A stretch of 5,266 bases of DNA from Candidatus Aminicenantota bacterium (GCA_030614645.1 JAUWTR010000159.1:1-5266); one strand, 5' to 3'; positions 1 through 5,202 are shown, counted from the stretch's first letter. Made by a program: numbers and translations. The notes: generated by a model from the sequence alone, not told the origin.

Positions 1-8
1 GAAATTAT

Positions 9-14
9 TATAAT
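9..14 (+). promoter_or_regulatory. Possible -10 box upstream of nadE
   Basis: The hexamer TATAAT lies 61 bases before the nadE start and matches the sigma-70 -10 consensus exactly. Its -35 partner would fall outside the window, so the promoter cannot be confirmed. The surrounding 74 bases are extremely AT-rich, so a chance match is quite possible. If real, transcription would start near position 20 and leave a leader of about 55 bases. Confidence 0.3.
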
Positions 15-74
15 TTTTAAAATATAAAAGCAGGAATCAAGATTAAGGAAAAGAAAAAATGAAGGATAATAAGA

Positions 75-887
75 ATGAAGATCAACGAAGCGGATATTGA
101 AAAATTTATTACAAAATTCATCCAGAAAGAACTATATAAATTTAATATAAAAAAAGCAGTTTTCGGTCTTTCAGGCGGCCTTGACTCAACTGTCACGGCA
201 TTTCTTGCTTCCCGGGCACTTGGGGCTTGTAATGTAACCGGACTGATAATGCCGTATGGAGATTCATTCCGTAAAGATGTAGAAGAGGCCGAAGATGTTG
301 CCCATACTCTGGGAATCCATTCTGAAACAATAGACATCTCTCCCTCAGTCGATGCTTTTTATTCCCGTTATCCCACAAAAAAAAGAGTTCTTATTGGCAA
401 CAAAATGGCCCGGGAAAGGATGTCGATCCTGTACGATTTTTCCGCCCGCCAAAACGCCCTGATCCTTGGGACCAGCAATAAGACAGAGCTCTTGATTGGG
501 TATGGGACTATTCACGGTGATATGGCTTGTGCTATTAACCCTATCGGAGACCTTTATAAAACGCAGGTACGGCAACTGGGGCGTCATCTGGGAGTTCCTG
601 CCAATATCCTTACCAAAACACCGACTGCCGGGCTCTGGGACGGACAAACCGATGAGGATGATCTTGGCCTTTCATACAACGAAATCGATAAAATATTGCT
701 TCAATTAATTGACAAAAAAAAGTCACGGGATGAACTTATTTCTTCTGGTTTCGCAAAAAAGAAAGTCGATAAAATAATCAATATGATAAAAAACTCAGAA
801 TTCAAACGCAGAATGCCTCCCATTGCTAAATTATCAGAACTAACAGCCGGCAATGATATTCTCTACCCTTATGACCAGGACAAATAA
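75..887 (+). CDS. nadE: NH3-dependent NAD(+) synthetase NadE
   Basis: Cytosolic enzyme for the last step of NAD synthesis: it adenylates nicotinic acid adenine dinucleotide with ATP and amidates it with ammonia. The 270-residue protein has the usual length of the ammonia-only form and no N-terminal glutaminase (nitrilase) domain. Visible family motifs are the PP-loop SGGLDST at residues 33-39, GNKMARERM at 108-116, GTSNKTEL at 132-139, INPIGDLYKTQV at 154-165 and the substrate-loop motif TAGLWDGQTDE at 184-194, with FKRRMPP near the C-terminus (243-249). The ATG start is supported by GAAGG at 61-65, nine bases upstream. It is the first gene of a pair with rsmI, which begins two bases after its stop. 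The preceding pathway enzyme, NadD, is encoded in the facing operon and is frameshifted there. Family assignment is secure. Confidence 0.96.
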   Translation: MKINEADIEKFITKFIQKELYKFNIKKAVFGLSGGLDSTVTAFLASRALGACNVTGLIMPYGDSFRKDVEEAEDVAHTLGIHSETIDISPSVDAFYSRYPTKKRVLIGNKMARERMSILYDFSARQNALILGTSNKTELLIGYGTIHGDMACAINPIGDLYKTQVRQLGRHLGVPANILTKTPTAGLWDGQTDEDDLGLSYNEIDKILLQLIDKKKSRDELISSGFAKKKVDKIINMIKNSEFKRRMPPIAKLSELTAGNDILYPYDQDK

Positions 888-889
888 AC

Positions 890-1567
890 ATGACCGGTAC
901 TCTCTATATTGTAGCCACTCCCATCGGGAACCTTGATGATCTGACTTTAAGAGCATTAAAAATTCTTGAAACAGTATCAGTGATTGCTTGTGAAGATACC
1001 CGCCACAGCAGAAAGCTATTTAATAAATACAAACTAAGAAATAAACTCATCAGCTATTACCAGCCCAAAGAAAAGCAAAAAACAAAACAGATCATGACCC
1101 TGTTAAAAGAGGGGACTGATGTAGCCTTGATCTCTAATGCCGGAACGCCCTGTATCTCAGACCCAGGCTTTCTTCTTGTCCGGGCAGCAATAAATGAGAA
1201 TATCAAGATTGTTCCTATTCCTGGCGCCTCTGCAGTGACTACCGCCCTTTGTGCTGCCGGGCTACCCACTCATAAATTTCTGTTCCTGGGATTTCCCCCG
1301 GTCAAAAAACAAGCAACAAAAAAACTTTTGCACTCCCTTTCAAGCATTGATGCAACTCTTATTTTTTATCTCCCACCCCGAAAAATTATGTCCTTCCTTG
1401 ATACTATCCAACATACCCTCAGCGACCGCCAGATTGTAATCGCACGGGAGATGACCAAAATCTTTGAAGAATTTATCCGCGGCTCTGCAGAGGAACTGCT
1501 CTATAAGCTTAAGTCCAAAACAATCAAAGGGGAAGTAACTGTCCTGATCCAGGGCTCATCCAGGTAG
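890..1567 (+). CDS. rsmI: 16S rRNA (cytidine1402-2'-O)-methyltransferase RsmI, short form
   Basis: SAM-dependent methyltransferase of the tetrapyrrole-methylase fold; the family 2'-O-methylates C1402 in the 16S rRNA decoding centre. Family motifs in order: VATPIGNLDD at residues 8-17, ACEDTR at 33-38, the SAM-site stretch SNAGTPCISDPG at 82-93, PGASAVTTAL at 111-120, IAREMTK at 185-191, FIRG at 195-198 and KGEVTVLI at 213-220. It has 225 residues, against about 270-290 for typical RsmI, so the C-terminal extension found in many homologs is missing; the core methylase domain looks complete. The usual FYESPHR segment reads FYLPPRK (159-165), losing the Glu and His. The start has AGGA at 877-880, nine bases upstream and inside the end of nadE. 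It is the last gene of the plus-strand unit. Family membership is near certain; exact RNA target and activity are inferred. Confidence 0.93.
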   Translation: MTGTLYIVATPIGNLDDLTLRALKILETVSVIACEDTRHSRKLFNKYKLRNKLISYYQPKEKQKTKQIMTLLKEGTDVALISNAGTPCISDPGFLLVRAAINENIKIVPIPGASAVTTALCAAGLPTHKFLFLGFPPVKKQATKKLLHSLSSIDATLIFYLPPRKIMSFLDTIQHTLSDRQIVIAREMTKIFEEFIRGSAEELLYKLKSKTIKGEVTVLIQGSSR

Positions 1568-1585
1568 GAAACCTATCTCATTTTT
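1562..1585 (+). terminator. Candidate rho-independent terminator after rsmI
   Basis: A seven-pair hairpin, AGGTAGG (1562-1568) with CCTATCT (1572-1578), encloses an AAA loop and contains one G-T pair. It is followed two bases later by TTTTT (1581-1585). The left arm includes the rsmI stop codon. On the minus strand the same hairpin is not followed by T's, so it would serve only the nadE-rsmI unit. The stem is short and only moderately GC-rich, so strength is uncertain. Confidence 0.42.
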
Positions 1586-1591
1586 CTAATT

Positions 1592-2335
1592 TCACGCCTG
1601 AGCGACTGTAATCCCTCTGACTTCCTTAGCGCCGGCATTAATTAAAACAGCACTACACTCCTGGATTGTAGCTCCTGTTGTAAACACATCATCTAAAAGA
1701 AGGATAGTTTTATCTTTTATTTTAGCTTTATCTCTGACCTTAAAAGCCCCTCTAATATTTTTTTTCCGTTCCCTTGCAGTCAGCGTGGTTTGAGGAGGGA
1801 CATTAACAGGCTTGATAAGAGCTCCTTCAATAATACCAATATTTGCTATCTTCCCAAGTTCCCGGGCTAACACTCTGGATTGGTTGAAACCGCGGGCTTT
1901 TTTCCGTGCTGGGTGTAGAGGCACCGGTATGATAACTTCTACCCCCCACCATAGACGATCATCCTTTTTTAAGCCTTGATAAACAAGCCGGGCCAAAAGC
2001 TTTCCCAATACTTTGTATTTTTGGTATTTATAAAGAAGAATAATATCCTTTAAAATCCCTTGGTATAAGCTAAATGAGCGATGATATGAAAATGTTGGCC
2101 TTGAGCAAATACAAGCAGCACATAGATGGGGCTTCCCCTGAGCATCAAAAAACCGCCCACAGCTCAAACAGAAAGGAGAACTGCGCGGTTTAATTTTATC
2201 CAGACAGCTATTACAAACGACCTTTTCTCCAGGTTTCTCTAACAACACCCTACATATACGACAAAAAGAAGGGAAAAAAAGTAACTCTGCTAGTTTTGCA
2301 AAAGCCAGCCGCCATCCTTTTCGGCCAAGAGTCAA
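1592..2335 (-). CDS. comF: ComF family phosphoribosyltransferase with N-terminal zinc-binding cysteines
   Basis: Member of the ComF/ComFC/GntX family. In naturally competent bacteria ComF proteins are needed for DNA uptake; in most other hosts the role is unknown. The 247-residue protein has the usual layout: an N-terminal cysteine region with CxxC pairs at 25/28, 41/44, 56/59 and 72/75, probably binding zinc, then a type I phosphoribosyltransferase domain. The latter shows IPVPLHPARKKARGFNQ (136-152) and the phosphoribosyl-pyrophosphate loop LLLDDVFTTGAT (212-223). The start is TTG: an in-frame TAA lies seven codons upstream, no ATG precedes the first cysteines, and AGAGGA sits nine bases before it. 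The TTG overlaps the TGA of the 34-codon ORF upstream (TTGA), suggesting translational coupling. It is the last gene of the minus-strand operon and converges with rsmI 24 bases away. No other competence gene is visible, so a DNA-uptake role is not implied here. Confidence 0.9.
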   Translation of the reverse strand: MTLGRKGWRLAFAKLAELLFFPSFCRICRVLLEKPGEKVVCNSCLDKIKPRSSPFCLSCGRFFDAQGKPHLCAACICSRPTFSYHRSFSLYQGILKDIILLYKYQKYKVLGKLLARLVYQGLKKDDRLWWGVEVIIPVPLHPARKKARGFNQSRVLARELGKIANIGIIEGALIKPVNVPPQTTLTARERKKNIRGAFKVRDKAKIKDKTILLLDDVFTTGATIQECSAVLINAGAKEVRGITVAQA

Positions 2336-2436
2336 GAAGAAGCTTCCTCTTGATTAATCTGATATTTGATAGAAGGCAGTGTCCAGAGAATGGCCTTCAG
2401 TCTTTTTTTATCAAGTTCCGACTCCCTATTTAGCAT
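2332..2436 (-). CDS. Candidate small protein (34 residues) between rlmH and comF
   Basis: An ATG-started frame of 34 codons fills the gap between rlmH and comF. It starts 11 bases inside the end of rlmH and stops with TGA overlapping the comF TTG start by four bases (TTGA). A strong ribosome binding site, AAAGGA at 2449-2444, lies seven bases before its ATG. The two junctions together are the pattern of translationally coupled genes and are the main evidence. The protein begins MLNRESELDKKRLK and continues AILWTLPSIKYQINQ before an acidic, serine-rich end. It is charged and lysine-rich in the first half, with a short hydrophobic centre and no signal peptide or membrane helix. I recognise no family. 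It may be a genuine small protein, or mainly a leader that delivers ribosomes to the weak TTG start of comF. Length alone gives little support for coding. Confidence 0.55.
   Translation of the reverse strand: MLNRESELDKKRLKAILWTLPSIKYQINQEEASS
2345..2350 (-). promoter_or_regulatory. Ribosome binding site fixing the TTG start of comF
   Basis: AGAGGA reads on the minus strand nine bases upstream of the TTG codon at 2335-2333. Together with the in-frame stop just upstream, it decides the start of comF. The site lies inside the last codons of the 34-codon ORF, so ribosomes finishing that ORF could reinitiate here. Confidence 0.6.
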
Positions 2437-2893
2437 ACTTCATTCCTTTGATCATGGACAAAGAACGATAGATCTGTTCTAAAAGAACAACTCTGGTCAA
2501 CTCATGAGAAAAGGTCATCTGAGATATCGATAACAGAAGATCTGCTCTTTTAATTATTCTATCAGCCAGACCTACAAATCCTCCTAATATAAATGTGATA
2601 GAATGCGGGTAATTCATAGAGGTTTTACTTAAAAATCTTGCAAACTGTTTTGAGCTCATTTCTTTGCCTCTATCCAAGAGGCAAATAATATAATCATCTT
2701 TTAAATATTTTTCAAATCCTTTTGCCTCAATTTCTTTAATCCGTTCGGAATATTTTTCTGGAATTCCTTTCGCCTCCTGGGTTTCTATCAGTTTAAATTT
2801 CCCCAGCCTGTCAATTTTATCGATATAGAATTCCTGAAGATCCCGGATAGCCTTGTTATTTGTTTTCCCCGGCCATAATATTTTTAATTTCAT
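2426..2893 (-). CDS. rlmH: 23S rRNA (pseudouridine1915-N3)-methyltransferase RlmH
   Basis: SPOUT-class methyltransferase that N3-methylates pseudouridine 1915 in helix 69 of 23S rRNA on assembled 70S ribosomes. The protein has 155 residues, the normal length. Family features are the start MKLKIL, an LDRGKEMSSKQFA segment at 73-85 (usually LDERGKxxSSExFA), the glycine loop FILGGFVG at 101-108 that forms the SAM-binding knot, and MTFSHELTRVVLLEQIYRS at 126-144. Two details differ from common versions: the glycine loop reads GGFVG where GGAxG or GGPxG is usual, and the C-terminus ends KYAK where PYHK or similar is common. The start overlaps the end of rsfS by 38 bases and has no clear ribosome binding site, so translation is probably coupled to rsfS. 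The rsfS-rlmH pairing is widely conserved. The end overlaps the small ORF leading into comF. Confidence 0.94.
   Translation of the reverse strand: MKLKILWPGKTNNKAIRDLQEFYIDKIDRLGKFKLIETQEAKGIPEKYSERIKEIEAKGFEKYLKDDYIICLLDRGKEMSSKQFARFLSKTSMNYPHSITFILGGFVGLADRIIKRADLLLSISQMTFSHELTRVVLLEQIYRSLSMIKGMKYAK
2444..2449 (-). promoter_or_regulatory. Ribosome binding site inside the end of rlmH
   Basis: AAAGGA reads on the minus strand within the last codons of rlmH (the K-G-M region) and is followed after seven bases by the ATG of the 34-codon ORF. No other start uses it, so it supports that small ORF being translated. It could also be a coincidence of the Lys-Gly codons in rlmH. Confidence 0.5.
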
Positions 2894-3266
2894 TTTTTAT
2901 GTCTAGTTTTGGTCCATCTCCCCACAGTTTTTCCAACGAATAATATTCCCGAGCATGCTCAGAAAATATATGAATTATGAAACTCCCATAATCCATTAAT
3001 ACCCATTCTGCTTTATCTAAACCCTCAATACTAAGAGGCTTAAAGTTTGCTTTTTTTAATGCCCGGGCAACGCTATTACATATGGCAATATTCTGCTTGT
3101 CTGAGTACCCATGCATTATAATAAAATAATCTGTAAAAGAGGATATCTCGCTCAGGTCCAGCACAATAATTCCTTCGGCTTTTTTAGCTTGAGAGGCCTT
3201 TAGGCTTACTATAACTCCTTGAGGAAGGCTATTTTTGGATATCTTTGTGTGCTTTTCTTTATTCAT
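2856..3266 (-). CDS. rsfS: Ribosomal silencing factor RsfS (RsfA/Iojap family)
   Basis: RsfS binds ribosomal protein L14 (uL14) on the large subunit and blocks joining of the subunits, lowering translation under starvation. The 136-residue protein carries the Iojap-domain signatures: KKAEGIIVLDLSEISSFTDYF at 28-48 with the hallmark SFTDYF, a GYSDKQNIAI stretch at 53-62, the EGLDKAEWVLMDYG motif at 81-94, HIF at 99-101 and REYYSLEKLWGD at 106-117. About 15 residues precede the domain, which is slightly longer than the minimum. The ATG overlaps the nadD stop by eight bases. The nearest good ribosome binding sequence, AGGAG at 3290-3286, is 19 bases away and too distant. Expression probably relies on coupling to nadD, which matters because nadD is frameshifted. 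The rlmH gene follows with a 38-base overlap. Confidence 0.94.
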   Translation of the reverse strand: MNKEKHTKISKNSLPQGVIVSLKASQAKKAEGIIVLDLSEISSFTDYFIIMHGYSDKQNIAICNSVARALKKANFKPLSIEGLDKAEWVLMDYGSFIIHIFSEHAREYYSLEKLWGDGPKLDIKNEIKNIMAGENK

Positions 3267-3335
3267 TTTTTTGATAAAGTTTATTCTCCTTTATATAATA
3301 TTCAACTCTTTCAGAAACCATTCCCTCCCATGAAG

Positions 3336-3344
3336 CCCCCCCCC
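3336..3344. repeat. Run of nine C (nine G in the nadD coding strand)
   Basis: An uninterrupted run of nine G's on the nadD strand encodes the Arg-Gly-Gly-Ala turn (RIRGGASW) just after the conserved STEIR motif. The reading frame is correct on both sides of it in the present sequence. Runs of this length are prone to slippage both in cells and in sequencing, so nadD contains a second weak point besides the G4 break. Confidence 0.9.
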
Positions 3345-3674
3345 TGATTCTTTTTCGGATCTCGGTTGAAGCCACATCAAGCGCATTTATCGGGAAAAGA
3401 AATATTTTTCCGGGGAGAAATTTGTAATCTCTTCCAATTTGCGCTCCGGAAACATCACAAATCCTGCCCCCATACTTGCCTCCAATAACCTCTTTAGCAT
3501 CCAACAGACGAAAACCAGAGCGGCTGATTACAATAAAACAACATTGTTGCAAAACTTTTTCATAATCCTTCCAGGTATCTATCTCTGAAAAAGCATCAAT
3601 CCCTAATATAAAAAAAACATCATTATCAGGAAACATTTTTTTTATCTTTTTAAGAGTATAGATCGAGTAGACTT

Positions 3675-3678
3675 CCCC
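3675..3678 (-). other. Inferred site of the nadD frameshift
   Basis: On the coding strand the codons read GAG GCA GCG GGG AAG in the N-terminal frame, whereas the downstream half needs GGG GAA GTC TAC. The change is -1, equivalent to one missing G in this run. The heptamer G GGG AAG does not fit the X XXY YYZ slippery pattern, because the second tRNA would have to move from AAG to GAA. This argues against a standard programmed shift. Confidence 0.75.
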
Positions 3679-3970
3679 GCTGCCTCCATCTCTACAGAAC
3701 ACAATTCAAATCGGGGAAAATCAGCAATAGCCAATTTAACCATATTCGAACGGTGCTCAGGAAGGGCAACGGCTTCCATTTTTTTATGGGGCGGAATATT
3801 GGAGGGAATAAAGAGCACCTTATCAAGGCAGAACTTTTGCTGGACACGTTCAGCAGCTTTTATATGCCCTTGATGAACCGGATTAAATGTTCCGCCAAAA
3901 AGACCGATTTTTGTTTTATCCATATGTAAATATATTCTATATGCTTACTGATTTAAGTCATATCTTACTC

Positions 3971-4969
3971 TTATTTCTGCAACTCTCGACTAATTGCATA
4001 TATCAATTGTTCAAGTCCTTTTTCTTCCAATGCTGAAATTGCAAAAAAAGGCATTCCTTGCCTTTGGGCCAACTGCCTGACTGCTGCTAACCTAGTCTTG
4101 TCATTGTCCAACATATCGATCTTATTTGCAATCAGTATCTGGGGTCTTTTTATTAGCTCTTTATTAAAGGATGCGATCTCTTTTTTTATTATGAAATAAT
4201 CCTCCCTGGGATTCCTTTGCGAATAAGGGGATACATCCACAATGTGAGCAAGGACTTTAGTTCTCTCAATATGTTTGAGAAACTGAACTCCCAATCCATG
4301 GCCGAGGTGAGCTCCTTTGATCAAACCAGGAATATCAGCAATAACAAAGCTTTTAAATTCATCAACATCAACTACTCCCAGATTCGGTATCAGAGTTGTA
4401 AAAGGGTAGTCAGCAATCACCGGTTTAGCTGCAGATATTTTAGAGATCAAAGTCGATTTCCCCACATTAGGAAATCCCACTAATCCAACATCAGCAATAA
4501 GTTTTAATTCCAGAATAAGCTCACGTTCCTCCCCAGATTCCCCTTCTTCATATATTCGCGGCGCCCGGTTGGTTGAGGAGACAAAAGCGGCATTTCCCAG
4601 TCCACCTTTCCCTCCTTTCGCAGCTAATATTTTTTGTCCTGACCAGGTAAAATCAAATAGAATTTCTTTCTTTTTATCTTCCCTGACAACCGTTCCTACC
4701 GGCACTTTCAGAACAAGGTCTTCCCCTCTTTTTCCATAGCGTTTCGATCCCTCACCATGTGCGCCTCTGCTTGCCTTATTAATGGATTTATACCGAAAAT
4801 AAGTAAGTGAATTTATGTTTTCATCAGAGATGAGATAGATATTACCGCCATCACCTCCCCGACCTCCATCCGGACCACCCCTGGGAACCCCCTTTTCTCT
4901 GCGAAAGCTAAGGCAACCCCTCCCCCCATACCCGGCAATTAAAGTCACTTTGACTTGATCAATAAACAT
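3971..4969 (-). CDS. obgE: Obg family GTPase ObgE/CgtA
   Basis: Essential ribosome-associated GTPase that acts in 50S subunit assembly and stress control. The 332-residue protein has the two core domains. The glycine-rich Obg fold covers about residues 1-158, starting MFIDQVKVTLIAGYGGRGC and including the GGPDGGRGGDGGN region at 31-43. The G domain follows: G1 GFPNVGKST at 165-173, switch I PFTT at 189-192, G3 DIPG at 212-215, G4 NKID at 282-285 and G5 SAL at 312-314. The protein stops shortly after G5, so the C-terminal OCT domain of Bacillus-type Obg is absent, as in many lineages. No ribosome binding site precedes the ATG; the start is fixed by the conserved N-terminus. A candidate promoter lies at 5049-5021. 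The common upstream partners rplU and rpmA are not next to it; within the window the upstream side holds only a small ORF. Confidence 0.97.
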   Translation of the reverse strand: MFIDQVKVTLIAGYGGRGCLSFRREKGVPRGGPDGGRGGDGGNIYLISDENINSLTYFRYKSINKASRGAHGEGSKRYGKRGEDLVLKVPVGTVVREDKKKEILFDFTWSGQKILAAKGGKGGLGNAAFVSSTNRAPRIYEEGESGEERELILELKLIADVGLVGFPNVGKSTLISKISAAKPVIADYPFTTLIPNLGVVDVDEFKSFVIADIPGLIKGAHLGHGLGVQFLKHIERTKVLAHIVDVSPYSQRNPREDYFIIKKEIASFNKELIKRPQILIANKIDMLDNDKTRLAAVRQLAQRQGMPFFAISALEEKGLEQLIYAISRELQK

Positions 4970-5020
4970 TAACTATTCATAAAAAATGTCGATATGGATG
5001 ATACATCTTTTTTAATCAGT

Positions 5021-5049
5021 ATTTTACATTGATTCCAACAATAACTCAA
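5021..5049 (-). promoter_or_regulatory. Candidate sigma-70 promoter for obgE
   Basis: On the minus strand TTGAGT (5049-5044) and TAAAAT (5026-5021) are separated by exactly 17 bases. This gives four of six matches to the -35 consensus and five of six to the -10. Transcription would begin about 45 bases before the obgE ATG and could drive the whole run obgE to comF. The region is AT-rich, so a chance match is possible, but spacing and position are as expected. Confidence 0.45.
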
Positions 5050-5082
5050 TTTAACCTTTCGGTCACAATATAATCTCTATTT

Positions 5083-5190
5083 TTAACGCCATTCTTCGTC
5101 CGTTCTTTTCGGTTGCTGCGGATCCTGGTTATTCATAAAAATTGCCAATGATGTACTAAAAAAACCAATATCTAATTTTAACATTGGCAC
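5083..5190 (-). CDS. Candidate small protein (35 residues) upstream of obgE
   Basis: A GTG-started frame of 35 codons ends 113 bases before obgE. GGAGGG at 5202-5197 lies six bases before the GTG, the strongest ribosome binding site in the window, and an in-frame TAA two codons upstream fixes the start at this GTG or at the ATG two codons later (whose spacing of 12 is less good). The protein reads MPMLKLDIGFFSTSLAIFM, then NNQDPQQPKRTDEEWR: a moderately hydrophobic first half and a strongly polar tail rich in Gln, Pro and charges. The hydrophobic stretch (about 8-19) is too short for a clear membrane helix. I recognise no family. The start codon lies in one arm of a long inverted repeat, whose other arm is within the frame, so translation may be structure-controlled. 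A chance ORF next to a chance GGAGGG remains possible. Confidence 0.4.
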   Translation of the reverse strand: MPMLKLDIGFFSTSLAIFMNNQDPQQPKRTDEEWR

Positions 5191-5196
5191 TTTTTA
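5136..5196 (-). repeat. Imperfect inverted repeat enclosing the start of the 35-codon ORF
   Basis: The arms 5136-5150 and 5182-5196 pair at 14 of 15 positions, with one mismatch, around a 31-base gap. On the minus strand the first arm is TAAAAAGTGCCAATG, covering the GTG start and the bases after GGAGGG; the second is CATTGGCAATTTTTA. In RNA this could hide the start codon. The eight central pairs are mixed sequence and the outer six are A-T. Confidence 0.55.
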
Positions 5197-5202
5197 CCCT
5201 CC
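5197..5202 (-). promoter_or_regulatory. Strong ribosome binding site before the 35-codon ORF
   Basis: GGAGGG reads on the minus strand six bases before the GTG at 5190-5188. It is the best Shine-Dalgarno match in the window and is the main reason to consider the small ORF real. Confidence 0.45.

Larger units (their letters stand above)
3259..3923 (-). pseudogene. nadD: Nicotinate-nucleotide adenylyltransferase NadD, interrupted by a -1 frameshift
   Basis: NadD joins nicotinate mononucleotide and ATP to give nicotinic acid adenine dinucleotide, the NadE substrate. The first frame (3923-3642, 93 codons) has the nucleotidyltransferase signature GLFGGTFNPVHQGH at residues 7-20, IPSNIPPHKK, and the helix ending AIADFPRFELCSVEMEAAG, then runs out of frame to a stop. 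The second frame (open down to 3259) resumes the family sequence with VYSIYTLKKIKK, FFILGIDAFSEIDTWKDY, the C-terminal substrate motif STEIRKRIR and a normal end. Adding one G to the GGGG at 3678-3675 joins them as EMEAAGEVYSIYTL, matching the ungapped family spacing (usually ...ERGGPSYTIDTL), and gives a normal 221-residue protein. The break may be a real mutation, a sequence error or ribosomal slippage. There is no clear ribosome binding site before the ATG; obgE ends 47 bases upstream and the stop overlaps rsfS. Confidence 0.9.

Noticed and set aside
17..378. Minus-strand open frames opposite the start of nadE.
   Set aside because: They are antisense to a clear nadE coding sequence, have no family features and no good start signals.
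2336..2425. Treating the rlmH-comF gap as a plain spacer or a regulatory leader.
   Set aside because: No hairpin-plus-T structure or promoter is visible, and the small ORF with its binding site and overlaps explains the stretch better.
3641..3660. The A-rich stretch (TTAAAAAGATAAA on the coding strand) as the place of the nadD frame change.
   Set aside because: The conserved YSIYTL motif lies upstream of it and is already in the second frame, so the change must come earlier, in the G run.
3675..3681. A canonical -1 programmed frameshift heptamer at the nadD break.
   Set aside because: G GGG AAG does not follow X XXY YYZ, because re-pairing the second tRNA on GAA is poor; no clear downstream structure was found.
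4217..4483. Plus-strand open frame of 88 codons inside obgE.
   Set aside because: It is a shadow of the obgE GTPase domain on the opposite strand and has no recognisable features.
5054..5063. Small hairpin ACC-GAAA-GGT on the minus strand between the 35-codon ORF and obgE as a terminator.
   Set aside because: The stem is only three strong pairs and no T run follows; it also lies just upstream of the candidate obgE promoter.
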